Assembly (NCBI GenBank): GCA_010093605.1
Contig: MU004195.1
Location: 374,708 to 438,707, forward strand
Origin: Lophium mytilinum
Taxonomy: Eukaryota; Ascomycota; Dothideomycetes; Mytilinidiales; Mytilinidiaceae
Reading direction: 5' to 3'
DNA length: 64,000 bases
Shown here: piece by piece, positions 32,566 to 45,490 of the stretch
How the letters are laid out: every line of letters begins with the position of its first letter
Position numbering within the stretch: position 1 is the first letter of the stretch
Notes under the pieces: generated by a model
What the model was told of the DNA's origin: nothing
The model's database searches: none
Seen by the model: the letters and a program-made list of their open reading frames with translations, nothing else
Program-made: the position numbers and the translations under genes

Positions 32566-33960
32566 CTTGCGGTTGTTGTATATCCAAGAGTTTAATTCGT
32601 CGACAGCGGCGCGATTGATATTTGAACGAAAGACAGTACACAAGTAAACAAACCTACCTACCTGCGGGACGAAAAGACAGGTGTGAGCCGGCGAACAGTA
32701 CCTTGAAAATGCAGGACACCAGGGTTGAACTTTATAAAAATATGCTTATCGGCCAGACATAGCTGTTGATGCCCTGAACTAAGAGCCATCCACCCAATCT
32801 GGACGCACCGGAAACCCATTCAGTCTGTCATGACCTAGCACTTTCCGGAAAAATGCCAGGCACTACGGCTGATCATATGGAAGGGCGAATTGCAGGAGTG
32901 CCTAAGAACAAAGCTTTGTGGGCCGCGGGATAGTGGCCGTCGATATCTCTTGGTGCATTTCACTGGCCGGCGCGGTGTGGCGTAAACTTGGGGCTGAAAT
33001 GGGCGTCACGGGCATGGATGCCTGAAAGCGGAAAAGTAACTCTCAACAGGGCTCCGAATGTAAAACTTCTCTCTAGCATCGCTATTCCTGGCAAGTTTTG
33101 ACTTTTGAGGTAACTTTTCTGTTTTCCCCAATTTCTTCAAGAAGCCAAAACCCATGAGTTTGATTCAGAGAACGCAAGGTCTGATGCCTTGCGCGTGCAT
33201 AAAAATTTCCCCAATGCGGACTTGAACAAGAAGATGATGAATCATGATGCGGACCTACTGTGGCGCTAAGCATTCGCTAGCAGGCTACGCGCATGGAGAG
33301 TGCGGAGTATCCTCCCGGGAATACACGGAGGCCTCCCCGACGACTCTTCACTCGTGCTTTGATCGGATCATAGACGTGACAGATGTCAGATCGGACAATT
33401 GTTCGACGTTGAGAAACGGCTCCCCACCCCGTGGGGTCGGAAGGTTGGTCGAAGTAACGCAAACCGGAGGGGCGATAGGGCATCTCAGCCGTCCATCGTG
33501 AGCACCGGTACCTGAAACAAATTTCAAACAGAGCCACATCTAGACTGCTTCTAATCAAATCCGGCTGTCGAAGGAGAAGTGAGATATGGAAACGTGCTAG
33601 TGTGAAAAACATTTGAAGTAGTGGCAAAGCGTGGAAGGCGTCTCTTCGAGTGAGGGGCATCGAGGTATTATACTTTATTGCTCCGAAGAGCGACTTTGAG
33701 ACTAAATGATACTAAATGAGAGACATTGAGGCCAATGGAGGCATTGGTGTGGTGCTGGTGTTGGTGTTGTAGGCGGTGGTGATAAGGCTGACGTCGTGGC
33801 GTCTGGCACTGGCGTGCCAAAGCCGAAGAAGCCGGCCCGCGACTCTCAACACCACCAAACTTCACATCTCCTCTGCCCTGATTGTCTAAAACGTACGAAG
33901 CAGTTTATATTTCCCTGCTGACATATTTCTCTCTCCTTGATAGAATGTAGTACGAAGGTG
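32566..33960. other. Laccase promoter and spacer, 1.4 kb
   Basis: Promoter side of the laccase and 3' side of the Zn2Cys6 gene. GT-rich low complexity at about 33745-33782. Overlapping minus-strand frames near 33277-33660 are not supported. Confidence 0.5.
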
Positions 33961-35707
33961 TTAGACAAGTAGAACCTCTACTCCCAACCTCTCCATAGCC
34001 TCCCTCCACTCAAGTGTTCTTGCCCCGTTCTCTTCCTTGCGCACCCTCCAGCACTCTTCCAGCACAGCCAAAACCTTTGAGGAATTTCCAAATCTAGGAC
34101 CGCAAACAGGCCCTTGCGCCACCGGCCCCCTGAAGAACTCCTCCTCTTTTTCCAGTGCCATGGCGCCGGCAATGCACAGCGGCCAGAACAACGCACGAAC
34201 CATCTGCCTATCTGGGAATGCTTCTAACGCAGCAAGTGTCCGCACCACGCCATTCCGGATCTCTGGTAGCTGAGGGTGTGGGCCTGAAACCACGACGTGG
34301 ACGTAGACAAGTGCGGCGCAAGCGAAAGCTTGAGTGATCAGGTAGACTGGATCCTGCGGCTTCAATGCCGAGGATTCAGGCGAGTGCAAAGCTGCCCTTG
34401 CCATCTCATCTAAGCTACCTTCAAGCTTTCTTTCAATGTCAGCCGCTCGACTCGCAAGCTCCCTTACACTCAACCTTCCACACGCCTGCTCCCCTCTCTT
34501 CCATTCATCTAGGGCCGCAATCTCCATGATGCAAATCATTGCCCAACTCTGACATCCCATAACCTTGTCAAGCTGGATGAAGCCATCGCCGATAGCAAGA
34601 CACCCCAGGGCGCAGTGGCAGAATGACTTTGCGCCTGTCGTCACACAGCTGAGAATATCATACCAAGCCATAACTCCAGCGAAGAAATACAGAGCTAAGT
34701 TGTAGGAGGATGAAAGCTCCCGCCGACTTTCTTGCATCCCAACGGTGCGCATATCATCGACGAAGATTGAGGCGGCGCGGAGGTGGACGCGCCAGCTGTC
34801 CGTGCGGTGGATGAATACCTTTTAGAGAGAATCAGCGTTGGTCACGTGGTCGGCATGCGTTATTAGACGGTCTTGCCTCCAAGGCGATCAGTAGAACCAT
34901 AGAACACAGCATCTCGATGTTGTCGACTAAGCTTCGCTTCTTCGCACTTCCACTGATGGCCTCCAAATGCTTCCGCAAGCCTTCAATTGCCAGCACACGC
35001 TGCTCCTGAGCTCTTGCGGCCCCCCAACAGCCGCTTTCGGCGTATTTCACACTCGGACACCGTATGGATTGCAGGTGGTACGCAGCGAGGCTTAGGGCGG
35101 CGTAGTAGAGCGGCTTCGTCTGCATCAGAATGGAGAGGAGCCAGCCCCGACCCCCATCCAGTATGGAAGGTTTGTAGAAGGGGAATTGGAGGGGAAAAAC
35201 GTGGTCGAGGTAGTGCATTAGCAAGCTAGCTTCATCTTCGTCTGAGTAGGCGAGGGAGCTGGATCGGGAGGAGGACAAGGTGCAGTCATTGGGGGATGAG
35301 GAACCGTCAGCGGTGTTGGTGCCCGATCTTTCGGAACTGTCGTCGTGCATCAAGGGCACAGTCAATTCGACAGACTGCTCAGACTGTGGAGATGGTGATC
35401 GTTGATCTACCGTGCCAGTCCTTGCCTCCGCCGTCGACAGCGAGGTGGACGGCGCCGAGTCCTGGTTCCTCCGCAGCATGGCCGCCCGTCTCTTCTGGCT
35501 AGCCGTCTCTTTCACGGCTTGACGAATGCTTTCAGCCATGCGGCGCTCTCTGCCTTGCCCGTCCATCCATTGAGGCCGAGCGCCGTACCCATGGCACGTC
35601 AGGGCAAGGGAGGTGCAGACGGAACAAGCAGGGCTTTGCTCATCGCATTTCTTTCGCCTGAGTCGACATGTCCAGCAGCCTGTCGTACTTCTTGACTTGG
35701 ATGACAT
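33961..35707 (-). CDS. Zn2Cys6 transcription factor, 562 aa
   Basis: Two exons, 35707-34877 and 34818-33961, separated by a 58-nt intron with a GC donor (GAG|GCAAGA) and acceptor AAAAG. The join gives ALEVFIHRTDSWRVHLRAAS, the fungal-specific regulator pattern. The binuclear cluster is CWTCRLRRKKCDEQSPAC then SVCTSLALTC, spacing C-x2-C-x6-C-x6-C-x2-C-x6-C. A serine-rich linker (residues ~95-170) precedes a fungal-specific C-terminal regulatory domain (DEDEASLLMHYLDHVFPLQF). It should bind DNA in the nucleus as a pathway-type regulator. Its place beside a laccase and divergent to an SDR suggests a local target (inference). The start is the first ATG after an upstream TTG-only extension. Confidence 0.92.
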
Positions 35708-36401
35708 CGAGCTGCAGATTGGTAAGATGAGCGGCCGCTGGGAGTACGGAAGCGATGCCGTGGATGGTAGCAAAATTGGTTGGGGGAACGCGAGACGACT
35801 ACCAGCTGTGGACCTCGGCGGCAGCGCGATTAATTGAAAATGATAATAGAAAGAGACGAAGCAATTGGCCTGAGAGTCAACTGTTCGGTATGTCAGCGGT
35901 ATGTCAGCGAGCTAATAGTACAAATGGGCAAATCTTCATCCGCGGGTCGAGGTAAGCGCCGAAGTATCTGTAGCCGAGCCTCGTCTCGACTTTCCACCCG
36001 CCGAAGCCCCCTGGTCCTCGCCTATCTCTATCCAAATCGGTCCATAAACAAGCCACATCTGCTGAGAACATCCATCACACGTAGCTCCTAAGAGCCTATT
36101 GCCAGCTAGCGAGTCGTGACCGGCGGTTAGGCCTGGGATGAACTCGTAGACTGCTGAGCCACTACCGCGGTATCACCCTGGTATTGTCGATGGTACACTG
36201 TGGTCCGGACTTAGGGGCTACTTCAGTTGGGTGAACGAGTGCATTACCAATATTGAGAGGCAGAGAGCGCTATCAGCATCTAGGCAGGGTATTTCGCTTC
36301 CGTCGATATTATAAAAGGTGCCAAACTCCTCCCCATCTGAGAACTCAACAAACCGACCCTCTTGCAACCACCAGAACTCTCATCCCAGTCTCCCTCTCAC
36401 A
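35708..36401. promoter_or_regulatory. Divergent promoter between the Zn2Cys6 regulator and an SDR
   Basis: 694 bp between two divergent starts. CGG triplets typical of Zn2Cys6 sites are present, for example CCGGCGG near 36120, but I cannot assign a site. A TATAAAA-like run lies near 36309, about 90 bp upstream of the SDR ATG. Confidence 0.5.
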
Positions 36402-37252
36402 ATGCCCTCCTACGTCGTCGTCGGTGCCTCTCGCGGCCTAGGCTACGCCTGGCTCCAAAACCTCAGCGCATCCCCCTCCAACACCGTCGTCGGCCTCGTC
36501 CGCACCCCCGGCCCCGTCATAGACCAACTCACCTCCGACAAAATCTCCAACGTCCATGTGCTTCCAGCCGACTTGGCCGACCACGTCTCTCTGAAAGCAG
36601 CCGCGGCAGAAGTCTCTAAGCTAACAAACGGCTCCGTCGACTACCTCATCGTCAACGGCGCTTACATGAACCACACGACCGCGAACCTGACGCCCACAGC
36701 ATTGATCGGGAAGGAAGAGCTGCTGCAAGAAGAAATGAGGAGGAATGTTGACGTTAACCTCACGGGCCCCATGTTCGCAATCAATGCGTTCTTGCCGCTT
36801 GTGAGGAAAAGCAGCATCAAAAAAATCATCGTGCTTTCGACTGGATTGGCTGATCCCGTAGGTACCAAGGAGGGCGGGCTCGCCTCAGCGGTAGCCTACA
36901 GCAGCATCAAGGCGGCGTTGAATATGGTTGTGGTCAAGTATGCTCTTGAGTTGAAAGAGGAGGGAATTGTGGTGCTGGCGTTGAGCCCTGGTGTCATCAA
37001 CACGAGGCTGGACACTCGTAAGTGGGCTGTCTGTCTGAGCCGAGCGACTGAACTGACGCGGGTGTAGCTTCTGAGGAGGAGATGGCCGGTATGATGGATA
37101 TGATGAAGAGATTCCAGCTTAAATATCCACATTGGACTGGGCCGATGAAGGCGGAGGAGAGCGTGGCTATGCAGAAGGATGTTATTGAGAAGATCACTAT
37201 CGAGGAGAGCGGCGAATTTTTGTCGCATAAGGGGAATAAAGAGTGGCTTTAG
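36402..37252 (+). CDS. Short-chain dehydrogenase/reductase, 266 aa
   Basis: Exons 36402-37017 and 37068-37252; the 50-nt intron has donor GTAAGT and branch CTGAC. Motifs are VVVGASRGLGYAW (TGxxxGxG variant), LIVNGAYM (NAG-like variant with NGA), IIVLSTGLAD (catalytic serine region) and YSSIKAALN (YxxxK). ALSPGVINTRLDT is the post-active-site loop. The family resembles sniffer/csgA-type small SDRs. Substrate unknown. It is divergent to the Zn2Cys6 gene and may be its target (inference). It is intact, and the start is preceded by a favourable CACAATGCC context. Confidence 0.9.
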
Positions 37253-39622
37253 AGAACTCCGTGGAGGACGATATGACTCGTTCGGCTTCGTTATTCTACG
37301 TCCCGAAAGAGTGGAGGTGTGACACGGACAGCCTACGAGAAAGTTGAGCGAAGACAGTTCTGTAATCCCGCAATCAACAACCGTCTCTGTCAAACCCTAT
37401 TGCGCTCCAATAGTTTCACGTCGGGCGTTTACCAATTGTTCAAATTTCTTCGTAAACTCAGAGACTTACTTCTTCACGTCTCTCATAACAGCTATACTTA
37501 CAACTAACACATCAAATTCCTACATCCCCACTTCCGGTACCACTAATATATCATGGCTCAGGCGCAGCATAGCCACCGGTTCAAGGCTAGACCAAGGTTT
37601 TGAGAAGACTACTTGTGTTATTGACAGCGTACTAAGCTGTCAAATTGAGTTCCAGCAACGATGGTCCCTCGTGCGACTCGGAAGGTCGGAAGGATTGTAG
37701 CAGATGTTGGCTTAACCACAATATGACCGTGTTAAACGTTTGCAAAGCTTTGCATGACGATGTTCACGCGACTAGTTCCTGATGCGAAGACTCCTGTTCA
37801 GATATTAAGTGCCGTTTAGTAGAGTTCCAGAAGAAATGTGCAGTTTCAACGCTGTGGCATAGCGGTGGAAATGCCAGGGACCCCAGAGAACACCAACGAT
37901 ATATATAGGTAGACATTTGAGATTGTAGCTTAAAGAGGTTTTGTCGTGCCATGGTGGTCTTTCCACGGGAACACGCCAGCTTCCAGAATAGACTTAGAAT
38001 TCTCCTTTGCGGCCTTCATTCGTTGATGTGAAGTCTCGTAAAGCGACTTCGAACGTTTATTTGACAAGTTTTCGCGGGGCTCACCATATAGCTGGAAGTT
38101 CAGTCACGAGTTTTACCCATGTTAGTTCCAGAGGCGATGGCCTCGGGACGGGAACTGTGAAGAAGAGGAGAATGATAGGGCCTTGCAGGCGGGCCTAGCA
38201 TTGCGTAGCTACTCAGTGTCCTTTCTCTTCCCGTCTCGTCAGCGATGAGCTATGTGCTAACGCTCTATCAAGGCAGAGCGTGACGATGAATGATGGCGGA
38301 TCGCTCGACTAAATAACGGCTTGTGTGTAGAAGGGAAGCCATGGAGGCTGACTAGTTGAAAGGCATTTTTGCGCAACAGAGCATGCGACACCGAGGGCTA
38401 TACACTTAAAGTGACGATGCTGTTCTTGAGTAAACCGACTTTGGATCTAAACGGTTATTTTCTGCTTGGGGGATGCCTTTGCTCGCGTTTGACTTGATGA
38501 GTTGCGAAGGGCAGGTCGCAGGCTAATGTCGTCGATCGCGCTGCTGGCGTAAGGAGAAAGGCCGTCTACCATTTCAGTCAGCTGTTAGATGGTGCTGACA
38601 ACAAAGACGATGCGCTTGCTGATGTTGTTGCGATGGTTCACGCTGGTGGAGATGATTGAGTCCGACTTGGCTTGGTTCAGTGACAACTTTTTCTGCGCCC
38701 CGCGCCTGAGTCTACCCATCCTCCTCAACACCACAAAGCCATCAATCATTGGCCATCAACCATTCCGAGTCGATACTTGACCACAGACCTGTGAAATCTT
38801 AAAGCCAATTCTCTAACCAGCGATGCATTGCAACCACTTTTGAGTCTCGTAAGAAGCTGCGGCCGATATGAGTCTGTTGCGATGTCCTGAGTCCAAGCGC
38901 GTCCTCCCATGACCTCTTACCTAGGTATGCTTGAGAGGAAATCTTTCCTCTCTCCCTCTCAATTTGTACCAGCGATTGTGTGCAATGTAATGCGACATAT
39001 TTCGCGTTTCGAAGTATGAACACGCGATCCTGCCGTCTCCGTCTTCCATCTGTCCTTCCCAAATTGCCAGCCCTTAAGCAATGTAAAGCTCATGATAGCA
39101 CGAAGCTGGTCTTGAAGAGGCAGGTACGTTCGGTCTATTGGCTGCTTTCGTAGGACTATCCAAAGCACGGTGAGACGGCGGCAAGCTTAGCTCAAGATGG
39201 CTGTCATTTTTCCCCCCACGAAGGTCTGTGTACGGGAGCCGATCGCCACACAGACGCGGGTGAGATCTCTGGCATTTAATTTTCTTTGCGTGGTATTAAT
39301 GTGCTGAACGCTTTCAGATATCCCACTTAATTGGCTATCAGTACTTCTACTAAACATGGGATTGCGACGTTCAATTCCCAGTTGTCCATTAATCTTCGTC
39401 GCCCAGCTGCACGTCACAACGCCACCCGTCGGGGACTGCGCGTGAGCGGGCCAGTATCTCGAAAGATCGACAAGCGTGGCATGAAATGGCATGCTATGGC
39501 CTTTGCGGCGTGGCTCGTGTTCAATTTCCCCAACTCTTGCGCATCCGCGAAGTCGACACGATGGTTCATCTTTTGTCCTCCTTCAGAGCTCCTTCGATAC
39601 TCTGGTTTTCCGTCCTTGTGTA
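37253..39622. other. 2.4-kb gene-free region
   Basis: No supported gene on either strand. The longest frame (37344-37700, 118 codons) is serine/threonine-rich with no motif. A B-box-like GTTCAATTCCC near 39370 lacks a tRNA fold. Confidence 0.45.
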
Positions 39623-40866
39623 ATGGGGTCAAATATCAACCTCAATGCGACACAACAGCCCCAGATATGGGCTGCCGTCGGGACCACGTATGCGTTAGCC
39701 GTAGCCTTTGTGGCCCTACGCACTTTCGCCCGTCGGTTGCTCAGGAACACCTTGTGGCTTGACGACTGGCTGCTATTCGCGTCGCTGGTTAGTTCTTCCT
39801 CGGCACGACCTTCGATATCAAAACTTACAGACTCATCAGGCTTCATTGACTGCTCTGCTTGTCGTGATCAAGCTATGTAGGCATCTTTTGCTGCCCTTCA
39901 TTTAATTTTCTGACGAAGACTCAAAGCGACTGACAGCGGGCTCGGAAGACATACCGCGATATTCCCGCCTAACGAGCTTCCAGACGTATATGCCAGCATC
40001 TTCAAATACTTGTATGATGGTTGGATCGTTTGGACTGTTACCATCACCATCGTCAAGTTTTCCGTCCTTGCCTTCTACTGGCGCATCTTCAAATACACCT
40101 CCATAGCCATCCCAATCTTTGTCCTCGGCGGCGTTACAGCATGCTGGGGCATCGCTACTGTAGGGGCCTCTTCTACGAGAACAGTCCAGGATAAAACGTC
40201 TAACGAACTGGCTTTCAGATCACTGTCGTAGCGCTCCAATGCCCCCGCGAACACGACGGCTCCTGTCGCACGGTCCCTCTGGCGCTTTTCTACTGTTCCG
40301 CCATCGTCCACATCGTCACCGACGCATCCATCCTTGCACTCCCCCTCTTCTACGTCTTCAGCACCAAGCGCCCGCTTTCAGAGAAGTTCGCCATCGCGGG
40401 CATGTTCATGCTCGGGAGTCTAGTCGTTGTTATTGCCATCATTCGCATCGTCTTCCTAGATAACGACTCCATGGACGACCCCGACATCACATGGACCTTC
40501 GTTAATGTTGCCATACTATCAAATGTGGAATGTGCTGTCGCGATCATATCGGCGTGCTTGCCATGCTTGAGACCAGCGTGTCGATGGCTGCTCAGAGGCT
40601 CGCCCTTTGCGAAACCTTCGCTCAGCAGGCCAATGACCTCGCGCCAGAGGTGTGTCTTCCGCCAAAATCGATTGCAGGCAATCCAAGGCCCCAGAGCTGT
40701 CGTTTTTGATGGGTCCCAAGATTTGTTTTCGGATACCAGCGGTACCACGTCCAGCGGGGTGCTGAAGTCGCGTACACCCTTCCCCGACGACGAATTAAGC
40801 CTCCAGCTGCAGGACTTGTCCGGTCTTTTGAATGATTCAAAAGTCGGCGTCGAGACAACCGTCTGA
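39623..40866 (+). CDS. Fungal rhodopsin-domain integral membrane protein, 360 aa
   Basis: Four exons, 39623-39787, 39840-39876, 39927-40159 and 40219-40866, all in phase. Seven hydrophobic helices are expected; helix 1 is WAAVGTTYALAVAFVALRTF. The LWLDDWLL motif, GLGRHT, and VKFSVLAFYWRIF are signatures of the large fungal rhodopsin-domain (PTH11-like/SAT-cluster) family. A soluble serine-rich tail follows. These are plasma-membrane proteins of largely unknown ligand. The acceptor of intron 2 (ends 39926) was chosen over one nine bases downstream because only it keeps GLGRHT in frame. Convergent with the methyltransferase gene, 116 bp away. Confidence 0.88.
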
Positions 40867-40982
40867 TTCACATTCTTTCTCTCTGCATCAAGGGTGTTCC
40901 AAGTTCGACGCTCCGCCTTCTAGAGCATATCCATTCTCGTCAAGCTCTCTAGTATCCTAGCTACTCACTCCACTCTCCCACC

Positions 40983-41993
40983 TCACGTCAGCTTCCTCCC
41001 AACACAAACAACCGGGAACAACGTCGGCTGCATCGCCCCCAGCCTCACCTCCGCCCCCGCCCTCCGCACCAGCTCCACATAACCCGCCATCCCCGTCACC
41101 GTGCCGATCTAGCTCCACATTAGCCCCCGCTCCCCCATCACTCAGGTCTCTGCCAACTCACCTCCTCGGCAATCAACATCATGATATCGGTCCACGCGGG
41201 CCAATACCTCTTCGGCACGTCAAACTGCCTGTACTCCACCTCCTGCAAGCCGTGCTTCTCGAAATGCTCCCCGAGACGCGTGACCCAGTCTTGCATCCCC
41301 GGCGGCTGTTTCGCGAGCATGGCGAGGTAGAACTGCTCGAAGGCGTGCATGTTGGGGAAGCGGGTGGGGTCGGAGGGGTGGGTGGTGTGGCGGGCGATGT
41401 AGGCGGGCATGTTGCCCTCGGTCCATTGGAGATGGCCGCCGGGTTCTGGGGAGGGCGTTAGAAGGTCTCTCCACTTGCGTCTTAGGAATCGCACGCGGGG
41501 GTAGTCAGATTTGGGGGGGTTCAAGGAAGGTGGTGGAGAGCATACTCAACATCCTCATCAAATTCTCAATCCACCCCCCCGGCTCCCCGTCTTTAACCAC
41601 CAGCACAATCAAACTCACTCTTACGACATCGTACTTCCCCACCAACTCCTCCGGGATCTCTTTTGTGCCGTCTAGCACGCTGAACCTCACTTTTGGCGGC
41701 AGCGTCGACGCGTGCGGGAACTGGTCTGCGGAGATGTCGAACCCGTCTAAAGTCGCATTAGTATCCAACTGATCCGCGAGATCGAGTAGCCAGATCCCCG
41801 TCCCGCACGCAATATCCGCGACTTTCATGTGTTCGTTGATTGGAATGCAGGGGTGCAGTAGATAGCCAATTGACTGGCGGTAGAGGTGGTGCTGCAGGTT
41901 TAGACGAGCTGAGGCGGCATAGTGGCGTTGGAGGATGTAGCCGTCGTCGGGCACGTGGCTGTATTCTTCTGGGACTTTTTGCGGTTCGGACAT
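40983..41993 (-). CDS. SAM-dependent methyltransferase (LaeA-like group), 285 aa
   Basis: Three exons: 41993-41546, 41445-41162 and 41108-40983. Motif I is VADIACGTGIWLLDLADQL, motif II is LDGFDISADQFP, and splicing rebuilds MLKPGGHLQWTEGNMP (motif III). The third exon (EIGTVTGMAGYVELVRRAGA to VCVGRKLT) was missed by the simple frame, which runs into SWQRPE and stops. It restores a typical C-terminus. Such proteins are common in fungal secondary-metabolite clusters as small-molecule methylases, and include the regulator LaeA. Which of the two this is cannot be told. Convergent with the rhodopsin-domain gene. Confidence 0.88.
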
Positions 41994-42670
41994 CTTGAAG
42001 GGGGTTGGTTGCGGCTGGCTTAGGAGCGGGTGAGAGTTCGATGTTTCTGGTGTAGTTGCGAGAGGTGTGAGTGATGGGTGGTGAGGATGAGAATAGGTGA
42101 TAGGCTGCTTTTATCTTTAAAGGTGTAGTGGAACCGAGGCATGTAATGCTAGTGCATAGTCGTGGTTGGTTGGCGAGGTGTCGTCCAATAGATGGTTGGC
42201 ATTGTGGTGGTGTTAGTTGGCGGGGAACTGCTGCAGGGCTGAGGTATGTTGGGGGCTAGATGTGCCGGTGAGCAGCCTCGACGGAGACCAAGTCTTCGGA
42301 AGATGTCTTTCCTTGCAAGAGCCCTCGAATCTGTAGATCATCTTATTCCAGTCTCTGTGAAACGAAGCTAAGTGGAGAGACCAATGGATTGCATAAGTTG
42401 CATAGAGACATCCGGTGGAGCAGAACGTGAAGCAATGGAATCGATCGTCATCAACCTGGAATATAGGCAGTTATACAAGACTCTCTTCCTCCAAGCTGCT
42501 TGGCTCTACGCATGTTTGACTCGGAACTCATAGCCTAGTACAAAAGCCCAGGAAAACATTCGAGAGTTACTTGGTCGGCTATCATACCGCTATGCTTCAC
42601 GAGAAAACACTGAAAAGGGACCACACACGGTCCAATGGGGGGATACAAGAAGACCCTATTTCATAACAAA
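41994..42670. other. Methyltransferase promoter and spacer
   Basis: About 680 bp with no supported gene. GT-rich in 42000-42260. Confidence 0.5.
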
Positions 42671-42959
42671 CTACCCATACCACTCCGATCGTGTGGTTAT
42701 TGAATCCAACTCACCCAGGATAAAAGCACGAAGTTCAAGGTGCCGGGACATTGCAGAGCATCGATAAGTCCGTCTGGATGAGACGCTACAGTGAGATAGA
42801 GAAGCTGGAATAGCTTCCCATCGCAAAGAACTCTCACTCGTATGGGTAGAGAGTTGGGCATAAAGTGGCAGGTTTCCTGGGTCGAGATCTTTCCGACGGT
42901 CCTCGGGCTTCCATCTTTTCCTGTAGAAGGAGGCAGCCTCGAATTCTCCGCCATCAGCG

Positions 42960-44211
42960 TCAGTACTGGCGGTATTTGATAGGCGCTGACAAGAGAGGAC
43001 TGAACGTGATGTCGATAGAATCATTGTCTTCTGGTAACGAGGAGCAATTAGGTGTTGATCGCAGAATCAGATTTTGGCAAACGTTCATTCCGCACTCCGG
43101 CCTGACGGAATTTGCGTCGCGGAATTGATAAGCGCGAAGATTTTTATGAGCTCGGTGCGGCCAAGGGCATCTTTTCTGGTGAGCATATCTTGGGTAGAGT
43201 CGATCGACACAAAGAGACCGCACGGAGACTGGTCCGCCTTCGTCCGCCAGGCGCCGGAGCTCGAGATTCAAGATCTCAGTGAAGGAATATCCTTCGTCGC
43301 TGGTGTTATATGAGAGTTCATTAGCTTCGCTAGCAGCTAACAGCATGTTCTTTGATGAAATTCCACGGGCGGATGCACCGGAAAAACATGTATCTAGCAC
43401 GGTGAGGCAATCGAAATCCTGTGCGATGAGATTTTCTTGGAAAGGCTTCCATTTCAAGCTTGGTCCGTGATGATGGTTCGTATCTTTGCAGAATTGGCCA
43501 CATCTTGTCGAAGTCAGCGAACAGCGTGCAATTCGCTGAGAAGATGCATACGTACGACGAGAAATTACCCATTTTGTCACTATGGCCGCCATGTAGAACG
43601 ATGACCAATTCCTTCTGCCTTTGTGGAGAATTCATTCCTTCGCTTCCAGGCAAAAGGTTGTTGCCGTGCAAGAAATCTCGCAGCCCTGGCTCCGGATTGG
43701 CATTATTTAGATCATGTCGAAGTGTCTCGAACCCGAACTTCCTGCTGAACGTATCCCCGATGGCGTTTAATTCGGCGGGAAGATTATTGATGTCACTTTG
43801 TTGCCACCCGATGAGAAAAACACGGACGGAGGTATAATCATTGCCCGTAACCAAAGCTGTCTGACTGCTGTTGCTCCCCCCGGATGTGGATGAAATACGA
43901 CTTCCTATGGTAGATGCGGAGTCAGATCTGTTGTAGTGGGGAGTCAGTGGAACCTGCACCGATTTCTCCCAATGGCATTTCCCCATGGAATCCTGAAAAT
44001 AGTGCCTGTTGTGCTCCTTGCTCCATATCCAATCGGGGTTTCCAGTGGGTTGAGCAGAAACAACGGAAGAACTAGCCGTGAACCTCGTGTCTGACTGGCT
44101 GTCTTTATACCACTTATAAACAGGGACTCTTTCCGCATCGTAGCAAACACGGTAATGGTCGTTGTACGAAGCACTCCAGATCCACTCGGTCGTCGTAGTC
44201 AAATCCGACAT
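42960..44211 (-). CDS. Caspase-like (peptidase C14-type) protein with two WW-like repeats, 399 aa
   Basis: Exons 44211-43556 and 43503-42960 join over a 52-nt intron (donor GTACGTATGC, acceptor CAAG). The N-terminus has two related motifs, EWIWSASYNDHY (about residue 9) and DWIWSKEHNRHY (about 59), that look like short WW-type or aromatic repeats. The C14-like fold follows: VRVFLIGWQQSDINNLPAEL, then LVIVLHGGHSD with candidate catalytic His210, and LTVLDTCFSGAS with candidate Cys258. Both residues of the dyad are present. It is therefore a candidate cysteine peptidase or a caspase-homologous signalling protein. The 3' end is uncertain: an overlapping downstream frame (42954-42697) resembles a continuation, and I found no clean intron to join it. 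Confidence 0.75.
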
Positions 44212-45490
44212 GTTGTTCCTAGTCTAGTACTGTGAATCGACAACGTAGATTCCTCGCAAGACGAGCGATTGAGAGGGAATGCTCGAAGAAAGTGGGTCCA
44301 GACCTGGCAGGTGAGCATCCTGGCCGCAGATGCAACGCATATATGTTCCTCACGGCGGTGCGGATGATTTACGGTCCAGGCAACAGGGCAACGAACCATT
44401 CTTCAGAAGGCGGCAAGCGCGCATTGAAGTGCCGCGCTGGCACCATAGAACTCCTGGAGATAAGCCAAGGATAAGCTCGGGGAGATATTGCAGGATGTTG
44501 CAGCAAGTTAGCACCAAGCCGTTTGATTAGGCATCATGTTGATTGGTAGGACCACAAGGCTGAAATAACTCTCGTATAGGGACGCAAGAATGGTAACCAA
44601 TACCACGCTTTCGCACTCACCGATAGGCGATGTCGTTCATGCACGAGCCGCAAATGGACAAAGTTGGGCTCATTGATGAGTGAGTGTGGTGGGTGATGCA
44701 AGGCAACCTGAGCTTGGAAAAGCCGGTCCTCCCGAGTCTTCTCGCAGCCTGGGATTCTTTGCCGTTTAGGCGCAAAAAGTGTTCGACAGGAAGGATACTT
44801 GGAAAACCTACCAACATATGCCGAAAGAGAACCGCTGAGACACTGGTCCCACTAGTCACCTCCATGGCTGAAATAGTCTTCAAGGTTAAGCTAGCATTGA
44901 GTATTCTACATCTCGCCGAACTAGAGTTATTGTGTTGTGGAGGTCTCTTGCTCACTCCATGAACTGTTCGTGCTTTCTGGCCGTGTTCAGCCTCGCCTCA
45001 CGACTATGCAGAGGCATCTTCATCTTCATCTTCATCTTCATCGGAAAGCCTGCTCAAAGCTTAAAGTCCATAGATGCTCGATGGGCAAGTTAGCGGTAGT
45101 CCTAGAAGATCTCTGGCTGCGACGGCGTGACATGCAGGATAGATGCTGAGATGAACGAGTTGAGGCGAAGATACCCAAGCGTGCCAAGTGGCCCCTGGTC
45201 TCGGGACCTCAGTTAGCAGGTATCAATTAGCGTTGAGCCTATAGAGTCTAGCGCCACTTTAATGATATGAGTACTCATGTCAACCTCGTCAAGATAAAAA
45301 CAGCGCTCCGTCATATTATAGACGAGACGAAAATAACGTACCTTATCTACTTCCAACAAACCTTAATTGTGCTTCGAATTGATGAAAGGTCGAAGAACTC
45401 CTAACCAAAATTTCATGTTTCATATCCCATATGCATCATGTCCTCGGATCTCTATACTGTCTTACAGCCATAATAGTCCAGGTAGTCCTG
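44212..45490. other. Promoter and spacer with a (CATCTT)n microsatellite
   Basis: A CATCTT hexanucleotide repeats about 4.5 times at 45015-45042. Otherwise no supported gene. A 92-codon plus-strand frame at 44684-44962 lacks family resemblance. Confidence 0.5.

Noticed and set aside
39355-39385. B-box-like GTTCAATTCCC
   Set aside because: No A box at the right distance and no cloverleaf.
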